This document shows positions 5,268 to 5,426 of a DNA stretch of 5,426 nucleotides, piece by piece. How positions within the stretch are numbered: the stretch's first letter is position 1; the number at the start of each line of letters is the position of its first letter. A program made the translations under genes and the position numbers. The DNA lies in contig CANJXV010000190.1 of the NCBI GenBank assembly GCA_947478935.1, positions 1 to 5,426 of the forward strand. The letters run 5' to 3'. Origin of the DNA: Comamonadaceae bacterium (GTDB lineage: Bacteria; Pseudomonadota; Gammaproteobacteria; Burkholderiales; Burkholderiaceae_C). The notes under the pieces are model-generated. The model searched no databases. It worked only from the letters and a program-made list of their open reading frames with translations, and was not told the origin of the DNA.

Positions 5268-5426
5268 GCGATGGCTTCTTTCGTGATCGGCTGCCCCAAG
5301 CTTCGCAACACATCGCGCACCATTTGCGCCCGGGCTTTGGGCTCGGGCAGGGCGCGCTCTATGCGCAGTTTGTCGTTGCCTGCGAGTTTGATGTGCTTGT
5401 TTTTCTGGATCAGCTCGATGATGCGC
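5264..5426 (-). CDS. mfd: Transcription-repair coupling factor Mfd, C-terminal end (partial)
   Basis: This is the last 53 codons of a minus-strand gene that enters from the right edge, ending in TGA at 5266-5264. Mfd is a DNA translocase that removes RNA polymerase stalled at lesions and recruits the UvrABC excision system. The visible residues, beginning RIIELIQKNKHIKLAGNDKL, then RIERALPEPKARAQMVRDVL and RSLGQPITKEAIA, match the very C-terminus of Mfd as I recall it from E. coli (a LDGPT-KL-like block, then KTRIEWVRQFMREL and a final ENAIA). All helicase motifs lie outside the window, so the call rests on this short end. The frame is open throughout with GC-rich codon use. The stop overlaps the serB start by the ATGA arrangement, so both genes are probably on one transcript. 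Confidence 0.82.
   Translation of the reverse strand, partial: RIIELIQKNKHIKLAGNDKLRIERALPEPKARAQMVRDVLRSLGQPITKEAIA

Overview
The window looks like chromosomal DNA of a betaproteobacterium, probably Burkholderiales and near the Comamonadaceae. This is inferred from GC-rich, C/G-ending codons in the flanking genes, from a short SerB without the N-terminal extension of the E. coli enzyme, and from a recognisable Mfd C-terminus placed directly before serB. No species can be named from sequence alone.

Layout. The left part (55-1981) carries three plus-strand genes: an alpha/beta hydrolase of the Asp-nucleophile type, a 68-residue DUF3820 protein whose ATG overlaps the hydrolase stop (ATGA), and a PLP-dependent serine/threonine dehydratase-like enzyme. 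The centre (2007-4154, minus strand) is one long, visibly AT-richer gene for a 715-residue lipoprotein. It has a lipobox, a helical segment and about six beta-sandwich modules of carboxypeptidase-regulatory-like type. It converges on the dehydratase with only 25 bp between the stop codons. A 393-bp AT-rich non-coding stretch (4155-4547) lies upstream of it and must hold its promoter. The right part (4548-5426, minus strand) holds serB and the last 53 codons of mfd, again joined by an ATGA overlap.

How the genes fit together. The flanks look like ordinary housekeeping or metabolic genes in tightly packed operons. SerB makes L-serine and the dehydratase-like enzyme probably deaminates serine or threonine, but they are in separate convergent units and nothing shows that they are co-regulated. 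The lipoprotein differs from both flanks in base composition and has a long AT-rich leader, so it is the best candidate for an accessory or transferred gene. Its modules suggest a structural or binding role at the cell envelope, not catalysis.

I found no RNA genes, CRISPR array, transposase, integrase, toxin-antitoxin pair or phage gene. I do not see a convincing new multi-gene system. The points worth a second look are the lipoprotein's architecture, the hydrolase's apparently moved catalytic acid, and several inverted repeats at gene boundaries.
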